A DNA stretch of 64,000 nt. Source: Prinia subflava (lineage: Eukaryota; Chordata; Aves; Passeriformes; Cisticolidae). The notes under the pieces were generated by a model. That model searched no databases, was not told where the DNA came from, and saw only the letters and a list, made by a program, of their open reading frames with translations. Of this stretch, positions 23,401 to 33,370 are shown one piece after another. Position numbers and translations under genes: made by a program. Numbering within the stretch: the stretch's first letter is position 1; each line of letters opens with the position of its first letter. The DNA lies in contig NC_086247.1 in the NCBI RefSeq assembly GCF_021018805.1, positions 88,644,140 through 88,708,139 on the forward strand. The letters run 5' to 3'.

Positions 23401-26400
23401 GTGTGAAATGCTGGAAGAGTGAGACTGTGCCACAGTCCTGCGGGCACGGTGAGGATGCCTGAGGGGATATGAGAGCAGCACAGTGAACAGTGCTGTGCAG
23501 GGAAGATAATTATCCAGCGTCTCTGACTCCATTCCTGGCAGGGCTTTTTTATGGAGCCAGCTAGCTGAGCTGCTTGTGGACTGTATTTAAGCAGTGTTTC
23601 TCAGCCCTCTGAGATTCAGTGGTGGCTGCAGGCATCACTCTTACAGAGCGTACCTACATGTATAAATAACCCATCAGTTCCTGTCCAACCCACAGCATTG
23701 TGATAAACAGCATTGTCTGCGAGGGAGTAGGTGATCCATGATGAATCTGACGTAGGCTGTGACTATAATTATTTTCCTGTGAATCTGCTTCTCTCCAGTG
23801 CTTATTTAAAGCTACTTTGGCATCAGAGAAGGAGATGTGAGGTTTTGCTGCCTGTTAGGTACCCTCTCGTGTCCTCCTGACCTGTGCTGCCCTTTAGAGA
23901 AAAGCCCTAAGTTGATAAATCCACAGCTATTTGGACCATGAGATTAACAGAGAGGTTACACCACATTCACCCTTTGAGGTCAGTCTGTGTCCACTTGAGG
24001 ACAGCAACCCTAATGTTTGTGCAAGAGGCTTTGCTCTCAACCACAACAGGCTCAGCATTGTTTCTTCTTCTAAATGGTCCAAATCCATTCCAAATTCAAT
24101 GGTAAAAGAAAGCCCTTAGTTCTTATCTATTTCATATACATACTTTTGGTACTGTACACCCCTAACCATTTATGCAAACATTATTTTCACATACACAGAC
24201 AAAGGGTACTTACTGTGGACACTGGGAAAGCCAGGACACTGAAAAGAAGGTCTCTGCTGGAAATTACGCACTTAGCACATCGCAGTTTCTTAATTAGTCT
24301 CAACACATCGGCCAGGAAGGACACCCCATAGAAGACAGCCTGCAAAACCTAAAGTAATTACACCTAATGAGGGAAACTCATCCAGCTTTCATTAGCATGT
24401 TCCTCAATGAAATCTGTTCTTGCTCTTCAGGGAGCTGTTTTGTTCATGAGCTGCAAGCCAGTGTGAGGGAAATAGCCGCTGGCTAAATCTCTTTGATTAA
24501 GTAAAGTTGGTGAAGAGATAACTTCAACAGTATCCCAGTTAACAGAGTAAACAGAGATGTGTGATGTGATTCAGAAGGGTGAAGGGACATTTTGAAAGGC
24601 AGCTCCATCACACTTCCTATGTTAATGGTTGACCACTGGATGTATCTGAGCAGAAGAGAACAAATTATGCCAGGACATATTTCCTGTAAAGCAATTGCTA
24701 GATAGCTTTTCAACTATTTAGCCAACACAGGTTTTTCTTTCTAGGGACTCACAGTGCAGTTGATCTCTGTGCCAAGTAGCTCAAAATGATCTAAGGTGAG
24801 AATTAGGTGCAGAAGTTACAAAAACAGAACCTCTTTTGCTGAATTCAAAGGGATTCAAGAAAGGATTTCAAGTGCTTAGAAGCACAAATCCAGACATCAC
24901 CAACTAAAAATGAAGTTTTACTTAAGTTTAAATGAAATCATTTATAAGTAATGAATTTTAGAGTTGGGAGGTTATGTTTTGGTTTGAAGGTTTTTTCCTT
25001 CTTTCTTTAAATCATTTATAGGTACTGAGGGTGGAATTTTTTGGGGAGGACACTAGGATAATTTGTTAAAGAATTAGATACGTGCACAAATTATGTGTAA
25101 AATTGTCATATTATTGTGGTTTAAGCCAATATTCCTTTTCTAATTGCTTCATTTTCTCTCCTAACACTACACAGTAGATCAAGATGAACCAGATTTGTCA
25201 GACACGCAAAGGCAGAATAGAACCTTGCAGAAAAGTACTTCTCCCACTGTCTTGCATTTAGCACCAAGTCAGTTCACTTATTAAGGCTAAATTGTCCCAG
25301 AGTGATGCAATATGTGAAATGCAGCCTACTGCAAATTCTGGATCAGCTAGTGGTGCTTAAATGGAAAGAGGGCTACAGCTTTCAGGATGAGATCTCTTTT
25401 GCCATGATCTTACTCTGAATCAGATATTTATTTAGAGCAAAGTCTCTGAAGTTGTGGCTGGTTACTTCATCAGTTTCTGAAGAAGCTAAAAAGGGTGGTG
25501 CTTGGGAGGGGACAGGATTAGTGAAATGTTTTTCCATCAGAAAGTCCTTTATTATCAAAATATATGAGGGGAGGAGGAGACTATGATTTCACCGTGCCTG
25601 TTGTCAAACAAGGGCTTCTGCAAGCTTTAGTTTCCAGAGCCTGAGTCTTCCTGGGCAGCAAAATGACCATAGTTTCCAGTTTTCTGCAACCATCCCCAAA
25701 CATTTTGTTTGTTCCCAGCACAGGGGAAAGAATAGAGTCTTCCTTCCCTATCCTTTCCACAGCCCAGAGAGCCACGACAGTAAGTACCATTGTTGGATTG
25801 TCCCTCTCCCTGTGCAGACCCACAGCAGTGGAGGTAGGGAGGTGCTGACACAGGCTTGATAATTGGCCCAGGGTCACCCAGGATGAGGAATCAGAGGTTG
25901 TGCATCACCCAGCTCAGCTGCAAAGACCCATGTTTCCTATCAAGGCCTAGGGTGAACAGACATATCTTTACATTAAAAAAAACCCCAAGCAGCTTCATCA
26001 GAACCCATATGGGTTTTTGTTCAGTTCTGAGGCACCCAAAGCAGATCTTTCAAGTGTGATGCTTCCCTCCTCATTGTCACAATTAGCAGGCACCGTTTCA
26101 GTCAGGAGGGATTCAGCCCTCCAAGTCATGGGTCTGGTTCAACAAAGTCCATGCTGGGGTGCAGTGTACTTAGACACAAACACATGTTCAGCCCAAATGT
26201 CTGTCCCAATCCTTGGCCTCACCAGGACACAATACCAAGTCCTTGAAGAGCTAAGAAAAGCCTGGTAATAAACAGAAGCTCTTGTTACACCCTGTAGAGT
26301 CAGCAGTAACTTTCTGTAAAAGGCATGAAAAATGAACATGAGGGTGGTGACAGTCTAGTGACACATGGTGACTAATTGCCAATAAAGCAATTAGGGAGAA

Positions 26401-29400
26401 GCCTGGTTCCCAGAGGATGGGGCTATTATTATCTTGTTCATGGTCAGCCTTACATTAATCATGGGATAGGGATAGGCTGCTTCTTTCCCCGCTTCAAAAT
26501 TAACTAAAATAAACATTACTGAAAAGAAACAGTCCCAAAACAGCCACATTCTCAGCCTGGTAAATATTCTGTTATACACAGGGGAGGACAATGTTATCTT
26601 GTGTATGGAAAATTCTTATCTGAATGTGTAACCTGACCCATTTCTCTGGCTAAACATGGAGAAGAACAACTCCTGAAGAAGTTTGAACTCAGCCTCAGGA
26701 GCTTGGATTTGTGCTGCTGTAGCTCTACCCTTGTTCATCACCATACTTTCAAAAGTGTTTCAGATACTTTAGTGATCACCCTGTATTCCAAGAGTAATGG
26801 AACATTATACAAGCAGTTTTCAAATCAGAAAACTGAACTTAGCTAGGATCATCCCTAGTACTGTGCAGTCTGGCATCGTACGCCCCCAGTAGATTAAATT
26901 CCGAGCTCCAAACCCACTGGGGTTATTGTTGTAAGAAAGGCACATCCAAATCTTGTAGCCCTCCACTAAAAGGAAAATGTTGACATTAAAAAAAAACCAA
27001 AAACAACAAAATGTGAAAACATCAAATTATTCCAGATGTTGTGTGAATTTCCCAGGCAGCAGTGCTGGCACTCACAAATCCATTGCAGGCGCTCATGGAA
27101 TATAAATCCACTGGCTGTAAATAGAAAGGATTCCCTAAATTGTTCCCACACGAACAGAAGGAAGACTGGAAGCATTCAGAAAGTTAATGATTAACCCAAA
27201 GAGGAGAATATGGATATGATTATCCCTGCTGGAGAGAGGCTGCTTCCCTCTCTAGACCCTGCAGAGTTCCATGGTGCTGGGTGCTGTAGAAACATTTAAT
27301 TTGGCCAGATCAGTTTTCCAAACTGAGACTCACAGTGACAAAGACAAAGCTCAATTTTTATCTGGTGCAGTGATCAAAAGGGTGTTTCTGTTTAACTAAC
27401 CTGACATGATTTACTTTTGTGTATAAGATCTTGCCATATGTGTATATTGAAATCTACAACTAGTACAAATAAATTGAGCTCCAAGCTCTGCCCTTTAGGG
27501 AGGGATAAATCCAATATTCTGAGCAAGTTATTAGACATGAAAGTCAACATTTAGTGTAGACAGACATCCATTCACATGATAGTGTCCTGGAAAATATCTT
27601 TACTAAATACTGGGCCTATTCTGAAATAAATACAAAGCAGCTTTCAGGACAATTGGAAAGTATTTCCATTATGAAAGACAAAAGCATAAGTAATAAATTG
27701 GGGCAGGAATGCAATTAATAGTTTTTAAAGGTGCAGTGTGCTCATTATGCAGTGATTTACTCATGGATTTACAGCAGTGAGCAGATTTTTATGAGCTCAG
27801 ATATTTCAGGCAATGAATGATTCTGCTTGCACTGTTTTGTGTCACAGATTAATGAAATGAATACAAAACTGTTTTTGTCTGTCATTTCTGCTTCTTCAAT
27901 AATGGGTCAATGAACCTCCTTGATACAAAGCCCAGTTATCCTTTTTTTTTTTTTTTCCTACAAAAATATTTCCTCTCTGAATCTTGATTGCTATGATCAT
28001 TAAGAGAATGAATCTGAAGCAATGACAGAGCTCTAGCTCTCTTGGGAGAGCCACATGACTAGCAAGGCATTGAATGAGGTGCTAAAAGAGGGTCATATCT
28101 AGAAGGAATTCTTTCAGCATCTCTCCAGCAAAACTGGGAGACAAGCAGCATTTCCATCCCCAGAAAATGTTACTTTTCCCAGTCTTTCCATTTCAGATCA
28201 CAGTGAGGCGGCCAGAGCAGCTTTCCCCAGAAAGAAATTTTTAAATGCTATTCCAAAGAGATAAGAAAAATTTTGAAAGGAAAATTTCCAAGTGATTCAG
28301 ACAGCCAGTGCCAGAAGCCAGGCAATCCCAGTCTGGCAGGACACAGCAGAAGAGTTGGACAAAGGCTGTATCTGTGTTCCTGGCTCTGGGGAAGCCTCCA
28401 AGGCACTGCCCAGGCCCGCCCAGCACAGCAGATCCACTGAACCAGAACAGCCCAGTGTGAAGCTTTTGCCTCCTCTTCTTCCCCATGATCACACCTCCCG
28501 ACATTCCCAGGTGTTTTCTAGGACTGTGTCCATACTGACAGAAATTCAAGGCGTTGGATGTGCACCCAGTGGACAAGTGTGGTTGACAGGCACCTCTTGT
28601 TCCTTGAAGTTTCTCAGCAACCACAAGAAATGGCTTAATGTCAGACCATGGGATGAGTCTTTCAGGTCCAGTGGAGCCCCACAGAGAGCAGCACAGTATG
28701 TGGGACATGTCTTCTCACTCTCTTCCTCTCTTATACAGCAGCTCAAGTACATTTTGCCACCTTTTTACTACTGCTTTACCAAAATATGCTACCCAGTTCA
28801 GCAGGAGAAGGGGGGTGACAGCATTTCTTTCCCTAATCCCTCCTCATTTTTTGGCAATCCTTTCTTGAAAAATTTCTGAGGAAGAAGGACCACCATCCAT
28901 GAAGGAGTAATTTTGCACACCCTGTCCCATTGCCACATTTTCTGCATGAGAGATAGGCAATATCTTCAGCCCAAACCATTTCCCTGTTGGCTGGCAGCCC
29001 CATTTTAGCATTGGGATCAAATAAATGAGTGCTTAAAAGTTGGGAGTTAAAGGACTGGGGAAGAGGAGCAAGAGCCCTCGCTCATGGAGATTTAATAAGT
29101 GCTGAGCTGTTCAACAGATCTGTAAATGAGGTGGCAAAGGGAGCAAATACTGAGGTGGCACACTTTTGTGAATCTGATGGGGTTTTTTTCCCTGTCAAAG
29201 CGACCTGACTGTAAAATTGACAAAGAATCTCAAGATACTGAGTGCCTGAGTGATCAAATAGTAGGCAAAAATCACTGTTGATAAGTGCAATGTAAAGCAT
29301 TTCAGAAAAAAATTTAAAAGCAGCTTGAATTATATATCTTTCAACATTGGGTTCTATATTAGCTATCACCATCCAGTAAAGAAGTGTTGGACTCAGTTGG

Positions 29401-29969
29401 ACTCTCTCAACTTGCTGTCTTCTTGCCAACCAGTGATCAAAAAGACAAATACAAGGTTAAGAGTGGTCAAGAAGAATTAAACTACAAACAAGGAAACACC
29501 TTTAGGCTACTGTATAAATCCATATATGCTCATAACTTGACCACTGTGGCCTGCCCCACCTACCCCCTCCTGAAACTTGAAAAACTGCTGCAAAGGGTGA
29601 CATGAATGCTTTAATGAAAGAAGCAGCCCTTTGTGAAGAGAAATGAAAAAGTCTTGGACTTCCAGCTTGCAGAAAAGAGTAACTGAGAGGATAATCTAAT
29701 GCCACTCTAATGAGTGGCAAAAAAACATGAGCAGGGATGGATGATTAGATTACAACACAGAAATAATGAGGCATCCAGTTCAGTTGTCAAGAAAGTAGGT
29801 TTACACTAACAAAATGAACGGTTCTTTCACACAAGGTACACCAGTCTTATGGCACAGAAGACAGGGAAAGCACCAGAAGTATTAACAGGCATGTTTTTGC
29901 TTTAGATAGATGAAAGGAAGGCTTTGAATGGGTATTAGCTACCTTAGCCTGGACTTTTTTTTTTTTCTT

Positions 29970-30000
<31 letters not shown>

Positions 30001-31721
30001 GGCTACATTACTCAGTATGCTAGTGGGACAGTAAAGCCATGGAAACTTCATTTCATGCTTGTACATGCTCTTGCCTTGTGCAGCCTTTCCTTGACCATCC
30101 ACTGCTGGTCACTAAGGGAAGCTGGATGATAATTCCATTGAGTATTTCTTCATCCCAAAATACTGGGAGATTGGTTACTTGCTTTGTCCTTTTGACCTCA
30201 TGCTTTAGAGCTGGGTGGTAAATCTCATTATAATGGTGCCAGGGCATGGGGGTGGAGATGCTGTTTTGCCTGAAAATGTGGGTGGTCCTTTAGTGTGGTC
30301 AGCTATCCCCCCAAAATGGCTATGCTGATAAACAGACAACATCACAATTTGCAGTACAAATGCTGCCCAGCTGCAGTGGTATATTTGTGGTCTCATCCTC
30401 CCACAACTGTCTTGGCCACTGAGGAGAGCACTGGGGCTCCCAGAACCCCCAGGTTGTCGTGGCCACGTCACTTGCCACTCACTGCCTCTGGGCTGCAAAT
30501 GTCTGGCATAGTCACAGAATGGTTGAGGATGGAAGAGAACCAAATTCCCTGCCTCCCTGAAGGTCTCCAACAGCCCCCATTTGGAGCTGGGGAGCCTTTG
30601 GGCTTCCACTGAACTCCAGCACAGGGTGTCTCCTTCTGAAGGGTAAAAGTAGAGACAAACATGCCCCAGACCAGACCTCCCTCTGACATTTAACTCTGAT
30701 GGTCACACAGGATGGATGAAAGGCTGTGTAGGTCCCTGCAGCCATCCTTCAATTTAGCAAGTGCGCCTGAAATTTTGCCCTTGTAGGAAATCTCTCCACA
30801 AGCTTGGTCTTTCCACCCCACCAGCACTACTTCCCCAAGCTGCTGATGAATGCCTTGAACTTGGAACAAGCCTTCTCCCCTGGGTATCATGTACTTTCAC
30901 TTTGATTTCTATCCTGTGAAATGTTAACACATTAGAAGAACCAGAATACATTACAGTCTCTCTTTTTTTGTGTGTTTTTAGGAAATGTACAACCAGTTGA
31001 TAGCACTGCTGAAACTCATGTAATAATATCACAAGCACCTCTCTCCACAGGCTGGAATTTATTTCCCTTGTGTTCTCAACTGATTGTCAAATGAAGCAGG
31101 TACTCTGAATGGCTAAATTAGCACAGTGCTCTGCATTGTTTCACTTTTCCCGTAATTTAGAGGACATAAAAGTCTATTTAAAAAATGAAGTAATACTCCA
31201 AGAAGTGTTAAAATATTTTAAATCAAAGGTTAGAAAACAGGCACCAAATTTGTATGTGTCCTGTCTGGACATACCTGCACTTTTCTGTCCTTCTCCTCAC
31301 TGACAATGTCTCTTTTACAAGGAGGCAGCTAGCTTCAAAGTACTTTCTGAAAACCAAGCATCTCACCAGTCAATATTCTTTCTGCATGAAACCTGTGAAT
31401 ACATTTCACAGCACAAGCACAGATGCCTCCCTAATTTTATTTGGGGTAAAAACCACCAAAGGAAGCAGTTTAACAGCAGCAAATACACCAGCTGCATATG
31501 TCTTGAGGCGCAGATGGCAGACAAACAAATAGACATATTGGTATCACTGTACAACACGATTTGCTTACCAGATTGAGGACTGTCAAATATTTCCACTGCC
31601 CACCGTAAAGGAACACTTCAGATGGCCTCTCCTCTGTCTTTATGTGGGTGATGGAATAGGCAACGAAAAAATACCAGACAAAAGCAAGGCAGTGGTACGT
31701 GGCGAGAGTAGAGATTTCCAT
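8304..31721 (-). CDS. ADTRP: ADTRP gene, coding span of exons 1-5 (last exon not located)
   Basis: This is the coding span of a multi-pass membrane protein of the AIG1/ADTRP family. In mammals ADTRP raises TFPI activity on endothelial cells and hydrolyses fatty-acid esters of hydroxy fatty acids with a Thr/His catalytic pair. Five exons on the minus strand (31721-31569, 24348-24214, 22774-22673, 12291-12176, 8455-8304) join with consistent phases (0, 0, 0, 2, 1) and give 219 codons plus one base. The human protein has 230 residues (from memory) and the spacing is identical, with no indel through the final Trp-Gly. Thr47 (exon 1, in QWKYLTVLNL) and His131 (first codon of exon 4) sit at the known catalytic positions. 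The last roughly ten residues should lie in a further exon below 8304. No frameshift or internal stop was seen, so the gene appears functional. Confidence 0.95.
8524..8540. repeat. Perfect palindrome CAGCTCCT-G-AGGAGCTG
   Basis: Eight-base arms around a single central base, in intron 4, 69 bases upstream of the exon 5 acceptor. It could form a small hairpin in the pre-mRNA near the branch-point zone; no function is shown. Confidence 0.75.
11126..11174 (+). other. Exon-like module antisense to ADTRP intron 4
   Basis: A good acceptor (TTATTTTCTATTTCAG) and a consensus donor (AAAGTG then GTGAGT) bracket 49 bases on the strand opposite ADTRP. The interior carries stop codons, so if used it would be a non-coding or UTR exon. 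Such pairs also arise by chance in introns. Confidence 0.25.
12176..12291 (-). CDS. ADTRP: ADTRP coding exon 4 (residues 131-169, catalytic His)
   Basis: The exon is 116 bp, with acceptor TTTCCTCAG before CACACAGCTG and donor GTAAGA after ...ATCAGTTG, so it ends in phase 2. It encodes HTAVLPFALVEILALPHRYP, then AKRKGLVLLGFVAFLYIS and the first two bases of a Trp codon. His131 aligns with the catalytic histidine of the family. The HRYPxKxxGL sequence and the hydrophobic run LVLLGFVAFLYIS (about 156-168) match human HSYPSKKTGLTLLAAASIAY in layout. The exon is too fragmented by intron sequence to show as a long open frame and was found by searching for the missing residues between exons 3 and 5. 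Confidence 0.94.
13547..13632. repeat. Two adjacent perfect inverted repeats
   Basis: The first hairpin has an 11-bp stem, AATGTATGTGT (13547-13557) pairing with 13563-13573, and a 5-base loop. The second has an 11-bp stem, ATATGGTAATA (13597-13607) pairing with 13622-13632, and a 14-base loop. The pair lies in ADTRP intron 3 in AT-rich DNA. Confidence 0.8.
15073..15127. repeat. A-rich tract
   Basis: Two long A-runs, then CCAAAAAACAAAACAAAATAAAA, in ADTRP intron 3. No retrotransposed body was recognised next to it. Confidence 0.85.
17326..17396 (+). other. Exon-like module antisense to ADTRP intron 3
   Basis: A strong acceptor (GTTTCTCCTTTCAG) is followed by 71 bases and a GTATGT donor after CTTCG. 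One frame is open (TNSLQSLCADNQLW...). No protein family is recognised. Joining it to the module at 19377 in that frame meets a stop near the end of the second module. Confidence 0.22.
19377..19469 (+). other. Exon-like module antisense to ADTRP intron 3 (93 bp, open frame)
   Basis: A very strong acceptor (long pyrimidine tract ending TTATTTTCAG) and a consensus donor (TGCCAG then GTAAGAG) bracket exactly 93 bases. Frame 1 is open across all 31 codons (begins IQFSHNRAKCKGALE, ends SSLLKVCQ). I do not recognise the peptide. Of all plus-strand splice-signal pairs in the window this looks best, but no neighbouring exon in compatible phase was established. Confidence 0.3.
22673..22774 (-). CDS. 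ADTRP: ADTRP coding exon 3 (residues 97-130)
   Basis: The exon is 102 bp (34 codons), phase 0 at both ends, between acceptor TTGGTTCCAG and donor GTGAGT. It encodes FVCISFWTLYTYNRELVYPK, then SLDGVIPLWLNHAM. The motifs FWxLxxYNRxLxYPK and IPxWLNHAM match human ADTRP closely. This is a membrane segment (about 97-107) followed by the conserved YNRELVYP loop. The last residues NHAM lead straight into the catalytic His131, which is the first codon of the next exon. Confidence 0.96.
22775..24213 (-). other. ADTRP: ADTRP intron 2
   Basis: A 1.4 kb intron between exons 2 and 3, with consensus ends and no repeat or embedded gene that I can recognise. Confidence 0.85.
24214..24348 (-). CDS. ADTRP: ADTRP coding exon 2 (residues 52-96)
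   Basis: The acceptor TTACTTTAG lies directly before GTTTTGCAG and the donor is GTAAGT after ...GTGTCCACA, so the exon is 135 bp and phase 0 at both ends. It encodes VLQAVFYGVSFLADVL, then a basic loop, then SRDLLFSVLAFPVST. The pattern xLQxxFYGV...RDLLF...LAFPVST is characteristic of ADTRP, and residues Gln54, Tyr58, Gly59, Arg83, Asp84 and Phe87 keep their human numbering. The loop at 71-78 reads KKLRCAKC and carries a CxxC pair where the human protein has a Gly/Asp/Lys loop. An alternative AG nine bases into the exon (after TTTTGCAG) would delete three conserved residues and is not favoured. Confidence 0.95.
29955..30000. repeat. 46-base T-rich tract
   Basis: T-run interrupted by two single C bases, in ADTRP intron 1. 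On the minus strand it is an A-rich tail, but no retrocopy body can be recognised beside it. Confidence 0.9.
30506..30560 (-). mobile_element. Short CR1-like 3' end fragment
   Basis: GTCACAGAATGGTTGAGGAT followed by GGAAGAGA resembles the reverse complement of the 3' end of another CR1 subfamily (consensus-like AATCACAGAATGGTTGAGGT). Similarity fades after about 40 bases, so this is a tiny or decayed fragment in ADTRP intron 1. Confidence 0.45.
31569..31721 (-). CDS. ADTRP: ADTRP coding exon 1 (residues 1-51)
   Basis: The exon begins at an ATG with a good Kozak context (G at -3 and G at +4, read on the minus strand) and ends at a GTAAGC donor, phase 0. It encodes 51 residues, the same number as the human N-terminus up to ...LLNL. 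The first hydrophobic segment covers about residues 9-25 (HCLAFVWYFFVAYSI). A polar, charged stretch follows at about 26-36 and then WKYLTVLNL. Thr47 within WKYLT aligns with the catalytic threonine of human ADTRP. The residues before WKY (YGGQ) differ from the human NGAR but preserve length. An out-of-frame minimal ORF (ATG CAC TGA, 31786-31778) lies 57 bases upstream and would be a uORF if transcription starts above it. Confidence 0.96.
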
Positions 31722-31970
31722 GCCTCAGCCAAGAGCAACTGACAACTGCTCCGAAAGCAGCTTTTCTCTTAAGGTGCTCAGTGCATGGGATAAGGCAAGG
31801 CAGGAGGGTTTGCTTCAGAGCAGTCTCAGGACACGATGCCGCTTTGCTCTTGTCAAAAGGAAAAATCACAAGGCTGCGAACTTTGCTTCTATTTGTTTCC
31901 CTTTTCACTGTACAGATAGGCTGGGGGGTGGGGGGGATGAGAAGAATAGGCTTATTCCCTGGATTTAAAT
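31722..31970 (-). promoter_or_regulatory. ADTRP: Probable ADTRP 5' UTR and proximal promoter
   Basis: This is the sequence directly upstream of the ADTRP start codon. A TATA-like TTTAAA (minus strand) lies at 31964-31969, about 245 bases above the ATG. If used, transcription would start near 31935 and leave a 5' UTR of roughly 215 bases containing the ATG-CAC-TGA uORF at 31786-31778. Two G-runs on the plus strand (31923-31936) sit just downstream of the TATA-like site. There is no CpG island here, unlike 46.3 kb. The start site is inferred only from motif position; alternative upstream first exons are possible. Confidence 0.3.
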
Positions 31971-33370
31971 GCCTTGCTCAAGATTAACAAAGATTAGTTG
32001 CAGAGTTACATAAGTTTGGGGTTGGGTTATTTTTTTGCAAAAGTAGGGGGGAGTTTTGCTGCTGGTTTTGTGTAACAGGCTGTCATGTGTCGGGTAGAGA
32101 GTGAAAACAAGCAGCATTTCCCTCACTTGTAGCTGTGTGTGCAGCCATGTCTCCAGCTCAGCTTGGGAAGCCTCTGTGACTGTTTTTGCCTTGTGCCAAA
32201 GAAAGAAGTGGGAAATGTAATGGCCTGTGAAAGAAAAACCTAGTTGATTTGGTGATAGGCTATGGAGGTGGCAAGGAAGCTGACAGGATTCATAGGCAAA
32301 GATCCTTGGGGCTGAAAATCTCTGTGGCTGTTAACATTATTTTGTGGGAAAAGGCTCTGCCACCTTTATGCTGCTGCCAGCAGCTGGGATTCATCACAGC
32401 TGTGCATGGCAGGTTGGACAAACCCTGAGCCACTCTGAAGCTCTGGCAGGGACCAAGACACAGGGCAAAGGCCTTGGGTGACAAACAGGGAGTGCTGAGC
32501 AGTGTGTCTTGCCTCTCTGCTTCTTTATTTGCTCCTATTCACCTTCAGACAGCCCCTCTTCCCTGGCACAATGTCATCACATCATTCGGACTGAGAAGAG
32601 AAGAACCAATACAAAATGACCAGAAAATGAAGCAAACAAAAAAAATCCCATGAGAATAGTTTTTCCCTCTCCTCCTGCCTCACCAAGCAGCCAGAACTAG
32701 CACTGGAAAACACACACAGCATTTCCTAGATTCTCCATAATTGCTGCGCTCTCTGCAGTAATTGCCCCCTGAGTGTTTCATGAGGGCCTTGATGGGGAGC
32801 AGGTATCACACCCCAGCCCACAGCTGGACCTTCCCCATGCAGGATGGGGAGTCAGGATTCTCTTCCTGCCCCTGCAGAGGTTGCCCTGTGAGCAGGGCTC
32901 AGCTTTGGCCAGGCAGTCTGCATCAAGAGATCTCTTTTTCCTCCCCTTTTAACTGGCCTACAGACAGCATTGAGCAATCTGCTGTGTTTTGGTTTGGTTT
33001 GTTTTTATCTGGCTTTTTTTCCCCCTCTCCTACTGGATGCAAGGCTCCATGTGGGATAATTTCCTATTAACTCAGACAGCAATTTGAATGCATGTTGGGA
33101 AACAGACCTCGTGCTAAGGCACTTCAGTGTTCTCCTGAGTTTCATTGACTTCTCCCCTAATTCAGATTGCCCGCATCCAGATCCCCCAGGCATTCCAGCC
33201 ACCACAATCCCAGTGAATTATTGCTGCCTTACTTATGAAAAGTGAAGATGTAGAGCCTTCTGTGGTGGTTTGAGGTTGGAATAGAAAACTCCATGCCAGG
33301 AAAAAAAAAAAAAAAAGGAAAACAAGATGGGATTATGTTTTTTGTATTCTGGCAATATCATCAGTCTTTT

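Larger units (their letters stand above)
24349..31568 (-). other. ADTRP: ADTRP intron 1
   Basis: A 7.2 kb intron between exons 1 and 2. It holds a T-run at 27942-27956, a 46-base T-rich tract at 29955-30000, a small CR1-like fragment near 30511 and a segment open on both strands at 28241-28879 that resembles no protein I know. Confidence 0.85.

Noticed and set aside
33261..33316. TGTGGTGGTTTGAGGTTGG, repeated in similar form at 55541, suggesting the start of an avian retroviral LTR
   Set aside because: Only about 15 bases are shared, no matching LTR end or target-site duplication was found, and one copy runs into an A-run.
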